A stretch of 64,000 nucleotides of DNA from Actinacidiphila epipremni (lineage in GTDB: Bacteria; Actinomycetota; Actinomycetes; Streptomycetales; Streptomycetaceae), in NCBI RefSeq assembly GCF_012034175.1, contig NZ_JAATEJ010000013.1, positions 124,001 to 188,000 of the forward strand. Direction: 5' to 3'. A program made the translations under genes and the position numbers. Below, piece after piece: positions 17,681 through 25,305 of this stretch. The notes beneath the pieces are model-generated. The model was given only the letters and a program-made list of their open reading frames with translations, did not search any database and was not told the DNA's origin. How positions within the stretch are numbered: position 1 is the first letter of the stretch; every line of letters begins with the position of its first letter.

Positions 17681-18805
17681 TCAGGCCAGCAGCTGGGGCG
17701 CCGCGCTGAGGACCAGGCCGGCGGCTCCCCGGACCTCCGCGCCGTCGCCGAGGCCGCCGGTGACGATCTCGATGCCGCGCGCGGCCGACGGCAGGGTGTG
17801 CCGGCTCACCCCGGCCCGCAGCGGCTCCAGCAGGTCCTCCCCCGCGCTCGCCAGGTCCCCGCCGACCACGATCAGCCGCGGGTTGAGCAGCGTGACCAGC
17901 GTGGACAGCGCACGCCCGACCGCGTCGCCGGCGTCCCGGACGGCCCGCAGCGCGCCGGTGTTGCGCTGCTTGATGAGCGCGGGCAGGTCGCGCGCGGCGA
18001 TCTGCCGGCCCCAGCTCTGGCTGAGCAGCCGGGCGATGGCGACCGGGCTCGCGACGGTCTCCAGGCAGCCGCGGTTGCCGCAGCGGCAGATGAGGCCGTC
18101 GGCGATGAGCGGCAGGTGGCCGAGCTCACCGGCCAGGCCCCGTGCGCCGAGCAGCAGTTGCCCGTTGCTGACGATGCCCGCGCCGATGCCGGCCGAGAGC
18201 CGTACGTAGACCATGTCGTCGACCTGCCGGGCGGCGCCGTACATCAGCTCGGCGAGCGCGCCGGCGTTGGCGTCGTTGGTGACCTGGACCGGCAGTCCGG
18301 TGCGGCGGCGCAGTTCGCCGGTCAGGTGCAGGCCGACCCAGCCGGGCATGATGCCCTCGGCGCCGAGTTCGCCGCTGTCCTTCTCGACCGGGGAGGCGAT
18401 GCCGGCGCCGATGCCGAGCACCCGGTCGCGGTCGACGCCGGTCTCCTGGAGGGCGCGGCCGACCAGCACGGCGACGAGGTCGAGGGTCTCGGCGGGCGCG
18501 CGGTCGACGTCCTTGGCGACCCAGTGCTCCCACAGCACCGCGCCGAACAGGTCGCACAGGATGACCCGGACGTGCTGGTGGCCGATGTCGGCGCCGATGG
18601 CGTAGCCGGCGGTGGGCACCAGCGAGAGGGTCTGCGCGGGCCGGCCGGTGCGGCGCGGCTCGCTCTCGTCGCCGGGCTCCTCGGTGACCAGGCCGACCTG
18701 GATGAGGTCGGCGACCAGCGTGGAGACGGTGGCCCGGGACAGGCCGGTGACCCGGACGAGTTCGGGGCGGCTGCTGCGCGGCGAGGCGTGCAGCGCCTCC
18801 AGCAC
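17681..18805 (-). CDS. ROK family transcriptional repressor
   Basis: A 374-residue regulator. A winged helix at residues 5-40 (RPELVRVTGLSRATVSTLVADL) precedes the ROK sugar-binding domain, which has an ATPase-like DIGHQHVRVILCD, the GELGH metal histidine region, and the zinc motif CRCGNRGC with C240, C242 and C247. Such proteins sense a sugar or sugar phosphate and release DNA. GTG 18805 is the first usable start and gives the usual short lead. It is divergent from the Gfo/Idh-isomerase operon and likely controls it through sites in the 248-base gap. Confidence 0.92.
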   Translation of the reverse strand: MLEALHASPRSSRPELVRVTGLSRATVSTLVADLIQVGLVTEEPGDESEPRRTGRPAQTLSLVPTAGYAIGADIGHQHVRVILCDLFGAVLWEHWVAKDVDRAPAETLDLVAVLVGRALQETGVDRDRVLGIGAGIASPVEKDSGELGAEGIMPGWVGLHLTGELRRRTGLPVQVTNDANAGALAELMYGAARQVDDMVYVRLSAGIGAGIVSNGQLLLGARGLAGELGHLPLIADGLICRCGNRGCLETVASPVAIARLLSQSWGRQIAARDLPALIKQRNTGALRAVRDAGDAVGRALSTLVTLLNPRLIVVGGDLASAGEDLLEPLRAGVSRHTLPSAARGIEIVTGGLGDGAEVRGAAGLVLSAAPQLLA

Positions 18806-18925
18806 CCGGAGCCGCCCGACCTCGCGCAGGTTGACTGGTGTGTCGATCGTGACCCCCGTGGTGTGTGCGCGCCGGTGCCTGAAGGGTATGTGCTCGGCAC
18901 ACCGGCGTCCTCTTGCGTCCGGCCG

Positions 18926-19005
18926 GTCAAGAGCCTTGACTTATGACGAACTTCAGGCAGAAACTCGCGAACTGTTCTACCCAACTCGTTGACTTATCGT
19001 CGATT
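18926..19005. promoter_or_regulatory. Candidate ROK operator region
   Basis: A palindrome GTCAAGAGCCTTGAC (18926-18940) overlaps TTGACTTAT at 18936-18944, and TTGACTTAT recurs at 18989-18997, 53 bases later (about five helical turns). The second copy is followed by CGTCGA. The motif also appears at the GH38 promoter near 30,900-31,000. Confidence 0.5.
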
Positions 19006-19053
19006 CCGGATGAATAACGATTCACGGCCCAGTGCCGCCCGAGGAGGACGCAC

Positions 19054-20250
19054 GTGACGACGACAGCACCGCAGGCCCTGCGGATCGGCATGGTCGGCCA
19101 TGCCTTCATGGGGGCGGCGCACTCGCACGCGTGGCGCACCGCGGGCCGCTTCTTCGACCTGCCGCGGCCGGTGGAGCTGACCGCGGTGTGCGGCCGTTCG
19201 CCCGAGCGGGTCCGGCAGGCCGCCGAGCGGTACGGCTGGCAGTCGTACGAGACGGACTGGCGCGAGCTGGTCGCGCGGCCCGACATCGACGTGGTGGACA
19301 TCTGCACGCCCGGCGACAGCCATGCGCGGATCGCGCTGGCGGCGCTCGCCGCGGGCAAGCACGTGCTGTGCGAGAAGCCGCTGGCCAACTCGGTGCAGGA
19401 GGCCGAGGAGATGAGCGCGGCGGCGGCCAAGGCGGCGGCCGGCGGCGTGCGTTCGATGGTCGCCTTCAACTATCGCCGGGTGCCGGCGCTGGCGCTCGCC
19501 CGGCAGCTGGTCGAGCAGGGCCGGCTCGGCACGATCCACCAGGTGCGGGCGCAGTACCTCCAGGACTGGCTGGTGGACCCGCAGTTCCCGCTCGCGTGGC
19601 GGTTGCAGAAGGACCGCGCTGGCTCCGGGGCGCTCGGCGACCTGGGCGCCCACAGCATCGACATCGCGCAGTACCTGACCGGGCAGCGCATCTCGTCGGT
19701 CGGCGCGGTGCTGGAGACGTTCGTGACCGAGCGCCCGCTGCCGGCCAGCTCCAGCGGCCTGTCGGGCACCGCGGGCAGCGAGCGCGGGCAGGTGACGGTG
19801 GACGACGCGGCGCTGTTCACCGCGCGCTTCGAGGGCGGCGCGATCGGGGTGTTCGAGGCGACGCGGTTCGCCACCGGGCACAAGAACGCGATGCGGATCG
19901 AGATCAGCGGCTCGGCCGGCAGCCTCGCCTTCGACGCGGAGTCGATGAACGAGCTGTCCTTCCACGACCGTTCGGAGGACGCGGCGACGGCCGGCTTCCG
20001 GCGCATCCTGGTCACCGAGGACACCCACCCGTATCTGCACGCCTGGTGGCCGCCGGGGCACCTGATCGGCTACGAGCACACCTTCACCCACCAGGTGCAC
20101 GACTTCGTGGCGGCCGTCGCCGAAGGCCGCGACCCGCGCCCGTCGTTCGCCGAGGGGCTCCAGGTGCAGAAGGTGCTGGCCGCCGTCGAGTCCAGCGCGG
20201 CGGCGCTCGGCGTGCACATCCCCGTGCAGGGCCCGCCCGCCACGCCCTGA
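19054..20250 (+). CDS. Gfo/Idh/MocA family sugar oxidoreductase
   Basis: A 398-residue NAD(P)-dependent dehydrogenase. The Rossmann half has RIGMVGHAFMGAAHSHAW and the conserved GKHVLCEKPLANS loop whose lysine is catalytic. The C-terminal half has GSGALGDLGAHSIDIAQYL, with a conserved aspartate and histidine for substrate binding. The start GTG 19054 follows CGAGGAGGA. Its partner downstream is a TIM-barrel isomerase, a pairing seen in inositol, kojibiose and 3-keto-glycoside catabolism. The substrate is not known; the neighbouring ROK gene points to sugar control. Confidence 0.9.
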   Translation: MTTTAPQALRIGMVGHAFMGAAHSHAWRTAGRFFDLPRPVELTAVCGRSPERVRQAAERYGWQSYETDWRELVARPDIDVVDICTPGDSHARIALAALAAGKHVLCEKPLANSVQEAEEMSAAAAKAAAGGVRSMVAFNYRRVPALALARQLVEQGRLGTIHQVRAQYLQDWLVDPQFPLAWRLQKDRAGSGALGDLGAHSIDIAQYLTGQRISSVGAVLETFVTERPLPASSSGLSGTAGSERGQVTVDDAALFTARFEGGAIGVFEATRFATGHKNAMRIEISGSAGSLAFDAESMNELSFHDRSEDAATAGFRRILVTEDTHPYLHAWWPPGHLIGYEHTFTHQVHDFVAAVAEGRDPRPSFAEGLQVQKVLAAVESSAAALGVHIPVQGPPATP

Positions 20251-20331
20251 ACCGCCGGGCCCGGCCCGCGGGTCGAGCCCCGGACCCGCCCCCGTACCCC
20301 GCCCACCGGCTGCCCACGAAAGGACGCCACC

Positions 20332-21339
20332 ATGGCACGCCCCGTCACCCTCTTCACCGGCCAGTTCGCCGACCTGCCCTTCACCGAGGTGTGCCGGCTG
20401 GCCTCGCAGTGGGGCTACGACGGCCTGGAGATCGCCTGCTGGGGCGACCACTTCGACGTCGAGGCGGCGCTGTCCGACGACGGCTATCTGCCGCGGCTGC
20501 GCGACACGCTGGACGAGCACGGGCTCGCGTGCTGGACCATCTCCTGCCACCTGACCGGCCAGGCGGTGTGCGACCACCCGATCGACGAGCGGCACAAGGG
20601 CATCCTGCCGGCCCGGATCTGGGGCGACGGCGAGCCCGAGGGCGTGCGGCGGCGGGCCGCGGAGGAGATCAAGAACACCGCGCGGGCCGCCGCGGCCTTC
20701 GGGGTGAACACCGTGGTGGGCTTCACCGGTTCGTCGATCTGGCACACCGTGGCGATGTTCCCGCCGGTGCCGCCGGAGATGATCGAGCGCGGCTACCAGG
20801 ACTTCGCCGACCGCTGGAACCCGATCCTGGACGTCTTCGACGAGGTCGGGGTGCGCTTCGCCCACGAGGTGCACCCGAGCGAGATCGCGTACGACTACTG
20901 GACGACGGTGCGCACGCTGGAGGCGATCGGCCACCGGCCGGCGTTCGGGCTGAACTTCGACCCGAGCCACTTCGTGTGGCAGGACCTGGACCCGGTCGGC
21001 TTCCTGTGGGACTTCAAGGACCGCATCTACCACGTGGACTGCAAGGAGTCCGTCAAGCAGCTCAACGGCCGCAACGGGCGGCTGGGTTCGCATCTGCCGT
21101 GGGGCGACCCGCGGCGCGGCTGGGACTTCGTCTCGACCGGGCACGGCGACGTGCCGTGGGAGCCGGTCTTCCGGATGCTCAACAGCATCGGCTACGAGGG
21201 CCCGATCTCGGTGGAGTGGGAGGACGCCGGCATGGACCGCACGCTGGGCGCCCCGCAGGCGCTGGCGCACGTCCGGGCACTGGCCGCGATCGAGCCGCCG
21301 GCCTCGTCCTTCGACTCGGCCTTCAGCTCCTCCTCCTGA
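20332..21339 (+). CDS. Sugar isomerase/epimerase, xylose-isomerase-like TIM barrel
   Basis: A 335-residue metal-dependent enzyme. Candidate metal ligands lie where the family has them: E179 (AHEVHPSE), D210 (NFDPSHF), H234 (IYHVDCKE) and E295 (SVEWED). The fold covers inosose dehydratases, tagatose/psicose epimerases and the 3-keto-glycoside eliminating enzymes. It lies 81 bases after the Gfo/Idh gene with ATG behind GAAAGGA, likely the same operon. The C-terminus ends in a serine-rich tail. A conversion of an oxidised sugar made by the upstream dehydrogenase is the likely role, by context only. Confidence 0.88.
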   Translation: MARPVTLFTGQFADLPFTEVCRLASQWGYDGLEIACWGDHFDVEAALSDDGYLPRLRDTLDEHGLACWTISCHLTGQAVCDHPIDERHKGILPARIWGDGEPEGVRRRAAEEIKNTARAAAAFGVNTVVGFTGSSIWHTVAMFPPVPPEMIERGYQDFADRWNPILDVFDEVGVRFAHEVHPSEIAYDYWTTVRTLEAIGHRPAFGLNFDPSHFVWQDLDPVGFLWDFKDRIYHVDCKESVKQLNGRNGRLGSHLPWGDPRRGWDFVSTGHGDVPWEPVFRMLNSIGYEGPISVEWEDAGMDRTLGAPQALAHVRALAAIEPPASSFDSAFSSSS

Positions 21340-21369
21340 GCCCGGGCTTCCGGGCCCCGGGCTCGTGGG

Positions 21370-21408
21370 ACGGCCGCCCCGCCCGGGGTCACCGGGCGGG
21401 GCGGCCGT
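21370..21408. terminator. Bidirectional terminator hairpin
   Basis: Perfect 17-base arms (ACGGCCGCCCCGCCCGG at 21370-21386, complement at 21392-21408) with a five-base loop lie between two convergent genes, the isomerase ending at 21339 and the GH3 gene ending at 21431. Confidence 0.85.
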
Positions 21409-21430
21409 TGTCCGTGCACCAAGGGGGGGT

Positions 21431-24400
21431 TCAGCCGCCGATCGTGACGGAGAACAGGTGCATGCCGACCTGGTGGTCGATCTGGCCCTTGCTGACGTCG
21501 GGCAGCGTGATGGCCCGCACGGTCTTGCCCGGCAGCAGGTCCACGGTCGCCGCCGACATGTGCACGGTCTGCGTCTGCTGCCCGCCGCCGTTGTTCAGAT
21601 ACGGCGTGGAGGCGGCGAAGTCGCTGCCCTGCGCGGGTGATCCGGCCCACCAGTCCGACAGCGCGAGCGCGTACGTCTGCGTCGTGCCGTCGGTGTAGAC
21701 GATGACGCCGGTGCCCGAGGTGCTGCCGAAGGTGCTGGTGCCGACGAAGCCGAGCTTGCTTCCCGTGCCGGTGATCTGCACGGCCTGGCCGCCGGCCACG
21801 ACGTTGTCGGGCTGCCCGGTGCCGGCGGTCGCGGGCCAGGGGTAGGACAGCCCGCCGTGGTCGGTGCTCCGGCCGGCCGTCCAGCCCAGTGCGGCGAGCG
21901 CCTGGAGGGAGAAGCTGGCGCCCTCGGCGTCGATGCTGCCGGTCTTGGTGTTCGCGTCGTCGCTGATGCCGGAGTTGTCGAACGCGGCGGCGAAGGAGGC
22001 GTACGGCACGGTGACCGGGGCCTGCGTGGTGTAGTCGCCGGCCGGGGTGGTGACGGTCGCGCCCAGCGTGAGGTTGTCGGGCGTGGCGCCGTCGGGGACG
22101 GTGACCGACCAGGTGGTGCTGACCGACTGGCCGGGGGCGACCTCGCCGAAGACGTCCGGGGTGTCCGCGGTGGCGGTCCAGCCGTCCGGGGCGGCGAGCG
22201 CGACGGCGATGTCCTGCACCGGCTTCGGGCTGCCGTTGGTGTACGTCGTGGTCGCCTTCACGGTGCTGCCCGCGGCGGCGACCGGCACCGCTGTGAGGGT
22301 CAGGGTGTTGCGGACCACGACCGGCGCGGAGCCGGTGACGCCGCCGACGGTGGCCGACAGGGTCGCGACGCCGTCGGCGACCGCATGCACGGTGCCGTCC
22401 TTGTCGACGGTGGCGACCGCCGGGTCGCTGCTGGCGTAGGTCACCTTGGTCTTGGTGAGGTCCACGAACGACTGGTCGTTGTTGACCGCCTCGACGATGC
22501 CGTCCGCGGTCAGGGAGGTGTCGCGCTGCTCCTTGGAGTGGTCGGTGTCGTCCTTGATCCAGCGGTTCTTGCCGGTGAGGCCGAAGGTGTCGCCGGCGTT
22601 CAGGACGACGTTCTCCGGCTGGACGGTGACGGTCTGCACGGTGGGGGTGAGGGTGCCGGTGATCTTCACCTTGGCGGTGCCGGCGGGGTGTGCGGAGTCC
22701 GGTCCGACGGAGAAGCGGTAGCCGCCGGCCGGCACGGTCTGCCGGGAGCCGGCGGCGTCCCACACCGCGAGGTCGGCGGCCTTGACGGTGAAGGTGAGGT
22801 GCTGGGACTTGCCGGGTGCGAGCACCTTGGTCTTGCCGAAGCCCGCGAGCCGCTGCCGCGGCAGGGTGATGCCGGGGACGGTGAAGGAGGTGGCCGCGTA
22901 GAGCTGGGCGACGGCGGCGCCGGCCGTCCTGCCGGTGTTGGTGACGTCGACGCCGATCTTCACGGTGCCGTCCGCGGTGATCTGCGACTTGTTGGCGGTG
23001 ATGTTTTTGAAGGAGAAGCTGGTGTAGCTCAGGCCGTAGCCGAAGGGGTAGGTCGGGGTGCCGGTGAAGTACTGGTAGGTGCGGCCGAGTCCGCCGGTCT
23101 CGGCGGGGGTCAGGCCGTAGTTCTGCTTGTCGGGCAGCTGCGAGTCGTCCTTGTACCAGGTGAAGTTGAGGTGCGCGGACGGGTTCTGCCGGCCGAACAG
23201 CACGTCGGCGAGCGCGGTTCCCTGGTCCTGGCCGTTGTAGCCGCTGAAGAGGATCGAGGAGACCTTGTCCTGCACGTCGTCGAGCTTGACCGGGCCGTCG
23301 GACTGGATGACCAGCGCCGTTCTGTCGTTGCCGAGGGCGGCGGTCTGGTCGATGAGCGAGTCGTAGTTGCCGGGCATGGCGAGGTTGTCGCGGTCGTTGC
23401 CCTCGTCGCCGTTGGCCTGGGTGGTGCCGACGAAGACCACGACGAGGTCGGCGGCCTTGATCGCGGCCTTGGTGGCGTCGCTGAGCACCGCCGGGGTGGT
23501 GGCGGTCGAGGAGGTGCCGGCCGCGTCGTAGACGACCGAGGCGTACGGGTCGACGGCGTGCACGGCGTTCTGCACGCCCCGCAGCGGGGTGGTGGTGTGG
23601 GAGGGCTTGCCGGAGTAGAGGCCGAGGGTGGTGTCGTCGGCGAGGTCGCCGAGGACGACGACCTTCTTGGACGTGGTCACGTCGGCCGGCAGCAGCGGCG
23701 CCTTGGCGCCGGCCGGCTTGCCGTTCTGCAGCAGCACCAGCGAGTTGTCGGCGACCTTGGTGGCGAGCGCCTGGTGGGCCGGGCTCTCGACCTGGTCGGC
23801 GGTGAGCCTGGTGTACGGCACCGAGCCGGCCGGGTCGAACTCGCCGGTGGCCATCCGTACGGTGAACACCCGTACCAGCGCGGTGTCCACGACGCCCTCG
23901 CTGAGCGCGCCGGCCTCGATCGCCGCCTGGACGTTCGCAGTGGTGGCCTCGTCGCCGGTGCAGTTGAGGTCGGTGCCGGCGCGCAGCGCGTACGCCTGGC
24001 TGCCGGCCTGGCCCGGCAGCTTCGTGCCGGTGGCCGTCTCGGTCCAGGTGGGGTTGTTCGCGTCGTGGTCGGTGGTCCAGCCGGGCGGCGCCCAGTCGTG
24101 GCCGCCGGGGAACTGCCGCCAGCCGGTGCCGACCGCGCCGCAGTCGGAGGTGGTGTAGCCGCCGAAGCCGTAGGTGCGCTGGGCGAGTTCGTTGGCGGTG
24201 TACGTGTCGGCGACCGACGGGGTGCCGTTGATCGCGTTGTACGACGTCATCAGGCCCGCGACATGCGCCTGCTCGATCAGGTCGCGGAACTGCGCGGTGT
24301 AGTAGTCGCGCAGTTCGCCGTCGCTGACGTCGGAGCTGATGCCGGTGCGGTTGTCCTCGACGTTGTTGAGGGCGTAGTGCTTGGCGGTCGCGGCGACCTT

Positions 24401-25081
24401 GAGGTAGCCGGTCGGGGAGCTGCCGTCGGGGTTGTTGCCCTGGTAGCCGTCGATGAACTGGCCGGCCATCTGCCCGACGAAGTACGGGTCCTCGCCGAAC
24501 GCCTCGTCGGTACGGCCCCAGCGCGGGTCGCGGTCGAGGTTGACGGTGGGCGCCCAGAAGGTGAGCGAGCCGTAGTCGTCGGCCGAGGGCCCGAGGTTGT
24601 TCTGGCCCTTGCCGAACAGCGACTTGTCGAGGAAGCCGCGGATCTCGTCGGAGATCGCCGTGGTCTCCTGATACATCAGGTCCTTGTCCCAGGACATCGA
24701 CGAGGCGAAGTTCACCGGGAAGCTGGTCGCCGCCGGGTTGAGCTCGCCCTGTCCGCCGGCGGCGGTGTCGGCGCCGAGCCGGTTGACGCCGTGCTGGCCC
24801 TCGCTCCAGTAGGTGTACTGCTGCACGCCGAGCCGTGGGATGGCGGGGGCGTTGTTGGTGCTGAGCTGGTGCACCTTCTCCTCCAGCGTCATCCGGGACA
24901 CCAGGTCCGCGGCGCGCTCGGCGAAGGAGTAGTGGGTGTCCCGGTAGATCGGGGTGGCCGCGGCGGTCGCGTGGGGGGTGCCGGGCGCGGCCGTGGCCCC
25001 GTGTCCCGCGGTCAGCGCCGCCGCGCACGCCATGGCGCACGCGGCGGCGACTCCCGCACGCCGGCGCTTTCGCTGGTCCAT
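21431..25081 (-). CDS. Secreted multidomain GH3 glycosidase
   Basis: A 1216-residue exported enzyme. A Sec-type signal peptide (residues 1-32, MDQRKRRR then a hydrophobic core to TAGHGATA) precedes the GH3 TIM barrel, with MTLEEKVHQLS, RDPRWGRTDEAFGEDP, KHYALNNVE and nucleophile D313 in TTSDCGAVG. The GH3 sandwich and a fibronectin-III-like domain follow (to about residue 800). The C-terminal 400 residues add an Ig-like segment (TYASSDPAVATVDKDGTV), a NEW3-type domain (TTYTNGSPKPVQDIAVAL) and a beta-sandwich resembling a carbohydrate-binding module. GH3 enzymes remove glucose or xylose from non-reducing ends; DNRTGISSDVSDGEL-type loops suggest beta-xylosidase or beta-glucosidase. Substrate not decided. 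Confidence 0.92.
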   Translation of the reverse strand: MDQRKRRRAGVAAACAMACAAALTAGHGATAAPGTPHATAAATPIYRDTHYSFAERAADLVSRMTLEEKVHQLSTNNAPAIPRLGVQQYTYWSEGQHGVNRLGADTAAGGQGELNPAATSFPVNFASSMSWDKDLMYQETTAISDEIRGFLDKSLFGKGQNNLGPSADDYGSLTFWAPTVNLDRDPRWGRTDEAFGEDPYFVGQMAGQFIDGYQGNNPDGSSPTGYLKVAATAKHYALNNVEDNRTGISSDVSDGELRDYYTAQFRDLIEQAHVAGLMTSYNAINGTPSVADTYTANELAQRTYGFGGYTTSDCGAVGTGWRQFPGGHDWAPPGWTTDHDANNPTWTETATGTKLPGQAGSQAYALRAGTDLNCTGDEATTANVQAAIEAGALSEGVVDTALVRVFTVRMATGEFDPAGSVPYTRLTADQVESPAHQALATKVADNSLVLLQNGKPAGAKAPLLPADVTTSKKVVVLGDLADDTTLGLYSGKPSHTTTPLRGVQNAVHAVDPYASVVYDAAGTSSTATTPAVLSDATKAAIKAADLVVVFVGTTQANGDEGNDRDNLAMPGNYDSLIDQTAALGNDRTALVIQSDGPVKLDDVQDKVSSILFSGYNGQDQGTALADVLFGRQNPSAHLNFTWYKDDSQLPDKQNYGLTPAETGGLGRTYQYFTGTPTYPFGYGLSYTSFSFKNITANKSQITADGTVKIGVDVTNTGRTAGAAVAQLYAATSFTVPGITLPRQRLAGFGKTKVLAPGKSQHLTFTVKAADLAVWDAAGSRQTVPAGGYRFSVGPDSAHPAGTAKVKITGTLTPTVQTVTVQPENVVLNAGDTFGLTGKNRWIKDDTDHSKEQRDTSLTADGIVEAVNNDQSFVDLTKTKVTYASSDPAVATVDKDGTVHAVADGVATLSATVGGVTGSAPVVVRNTLTLTAVPVAAAGSTVKATTTYTNGSPKPVQDIAVALAAPDGWTATADTPDVFGEVAPGQSVSTTWSVTVPDGATPDNLTLGATVTTPAGDYTTQAPVTVPYASFAAAFDNSGISDDANTKTGSIDAEGASFSLQALAALGWTAGRSTDHGGLSYPWPATAGTGQPDNVVAGGQAVQITGTGSKLGFVGTSTFGSTSGTGVIVYTDGTTQTYALALSDWWAGSPAQGSDFAASTPYLNNGGGQQTQTVHMSAATVDLLPGKTVRAITLPDVSKGQIDHQVGMHLFSVTIGG

Positions 25082-25305
25082 CCTGCCTCCGAACGTCTTG
25101 AGCAGGGACCGGTGCCTTCCGCGGAGTTCTGCGCAAGTCCGAAGAAAGTCCCGGGGATTGCGGTAACAACTGGGCAGTGTGTGGCCATGGTTGATGCAAG
25201 GTCAAGACGTGTGCTCGGAATTACCCGATGAATTCTGCTGCGAAGTGACGTAAGTGATCACGCAAGTTGCGACAGCGGTTTGCGGGGGCCCGGTCGGCCC
25301 GCGTC

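Noticed and set aside
18965..18980. GAACTGTTC as a LexA box
   Set aside because: Actinobacterial LexA sites need four bases between GAAC and GTTC; here there is one.
21857..25231. An open frame of over 1100 residues opposite the GH3 gene
   Set aside because: High-GC antisense artefact: valine- and glycine-rich composition with no recognisable domain, while the GH3 frame has a signal peptide and catalytic motifs.
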